This document shows positions 63,685 to 64,000 of a DNA stretch of 64,000 bases, piece by piece. The stretch comes from Linnemannia elongata (Eukaryota > Mortierellomycota > Mortierellomycetes > Mortierellales > Mortierellaceae). The position numbers and the translations under genes were made by a program. Below the pieces are notes generated by a model. It had not been told where the DNA came from. It was given only the letters and a program-made list of their open reading frames with translations, and searched no databases. The stretch lies in assembly GCA_036320915.1 (NCBI GenBank), contig JAXBDG010000012.1, positions 2,074,969 through 2,138,968 of the forward strand. Reading direction: 5' to 3'. Each line of letters starts with the position of its first letter. The stretch's first letter is position 1.

Positions 63685-63882
63685 TGTCACGAGACAAGAG
63701 CTTGTTCTTGTGACTTCGCCCTTCTGCCAAGTATAAAAGGACCTTAGATAGTAAATCCATAGTTCTTCACTTGGTATCGCCATTAAACATATGTTTTAGT
63801 CTTTTCCCATACTCACTTTCTAGCCCTTGATCAAGGTTCTCTTTATCTGTTTTATTGTACTGCTTGGTCTGCTTTCTTGACA
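63685..63882 (+). mobile_element. Solo LTR
   Basis: A 198-bp unit that starts TGTCA and ends TGACA, with unique sequence inside the minisatellite. It is flanked by the 5-bp duplication agagg (63680-63684 and 63883-63887). It contains a TATA box and no coding sequence. TG...CA ends, inverted 5-bp tips and a 5-bp duplication are the marks of an LTR retrotransposon; the internal part is absent, as after LTR-LTR recombination. Orientation inferred from the TATA box. Confidence 0.85.
63732..63740 (+). promoter_or_regulatory. TATA box of the solo LTR
   Basis: The sequence TATAAAAGG about 48 bp from the LTR's start, the expected position for the retroelement promoter. It could still drive transcription into the flanking array. 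Confidence 0.6.
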
Positions 63883-64000
63883 AGAGGGAGAAAAAAAAGT
63901 GCAAGAGAGAAAAAAAAATGCAGAGCGAGAAAAAAAAGTATAAACGTAGAAAAAAAAAGTATAGAGATAAAAAAAGTGTGGAGGGAGAAAAAAAAGTGAG

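Noticed and set aside
61736..63760. A 674-residue minus-strand frame, and a 440-residue frame in another phase
   Set aside because: Both arise from the GA-rich minisatellite (Phe/Ser/Leu repeats in two frames at once), lack any domain and run into the solo LTR.

Overview
The window reads as a fungal chromosome segment, most likely from Mortierellomycota (a Mortierella-like soil fungus). This assignment is an inference. It rests on many short GT-AG introns of roughly 60-130 bp, a large F-box family member lying beside a decayed paralogue, a chitin synthase chaperone (CHS7), a CAAX Ras with the fungal GGGG P-loop, and abundant CT-, GA- and homopolymer-rich intergenic DNA.

Layout. 0.15-0.9 kb: small gag-like zinc-knuckle gene. 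1.28-11.08 kb: two head-to-tail, apparently identical 4,896-bp copies of a Crypton (tyrosine-recombinase DNA transposon), with the same 8-bp motif at the left end, the junction and the right end. 11.9-12.4 kb: small secreted cysteine-containing protein. 13.6-17.5 kb: a broken F-box paralogue followed by an intact F-box/LRR-like gene. 19.8-22.9 kb: Ras GTPase. 25.4-27.6 kb: CHS7. 28.8-36.4 kb: INO80 chromatin-remodelling ATPase. 37.7-38.5 kb: TM2-domain membrane protein, abutted by a dead retroposon fragment. 40.5-43.8 kb: MAK5/DDX24 DEAD-box helicase. 44.0-47.7 kb (minus): PAK-type kinase with two CRIB domains. 48.8-50.7 kb: RNase P subunit p40. 51.3-56.4 kb: serial poly(A)-tailed retroposon 3' ends; the youngest is split by a complete hAT transposon with an 8-bp target duplication and about 200-bp inverted ends. 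56.5 kb: tRNA-Val(AAC). 56.6-64 kb: gene-poor DNA grading into a purine-rich minisatellite that holds a solo LTR with a 5-bp duplication.

The host genes are core ones (signalling: Ras, PAK; cell wall: CHS7; chromatin: INO80; ribosome and tRNA biogenesis: MAK5, RPP40, tRNA-Val) and do not form a cluster. The notable content is the mobile DNA: a Crypton array that looks like a snapshot of site-specific recombination between circular and integrated copies, a recent hAT insertion whose empty site can be read from a paralogue in the same window, a retroposon array and a solo LTR. Exon boundaries were derived by hand from GT-AG sites, phase and protein continuity; every reconstructed CDS closes in frame.
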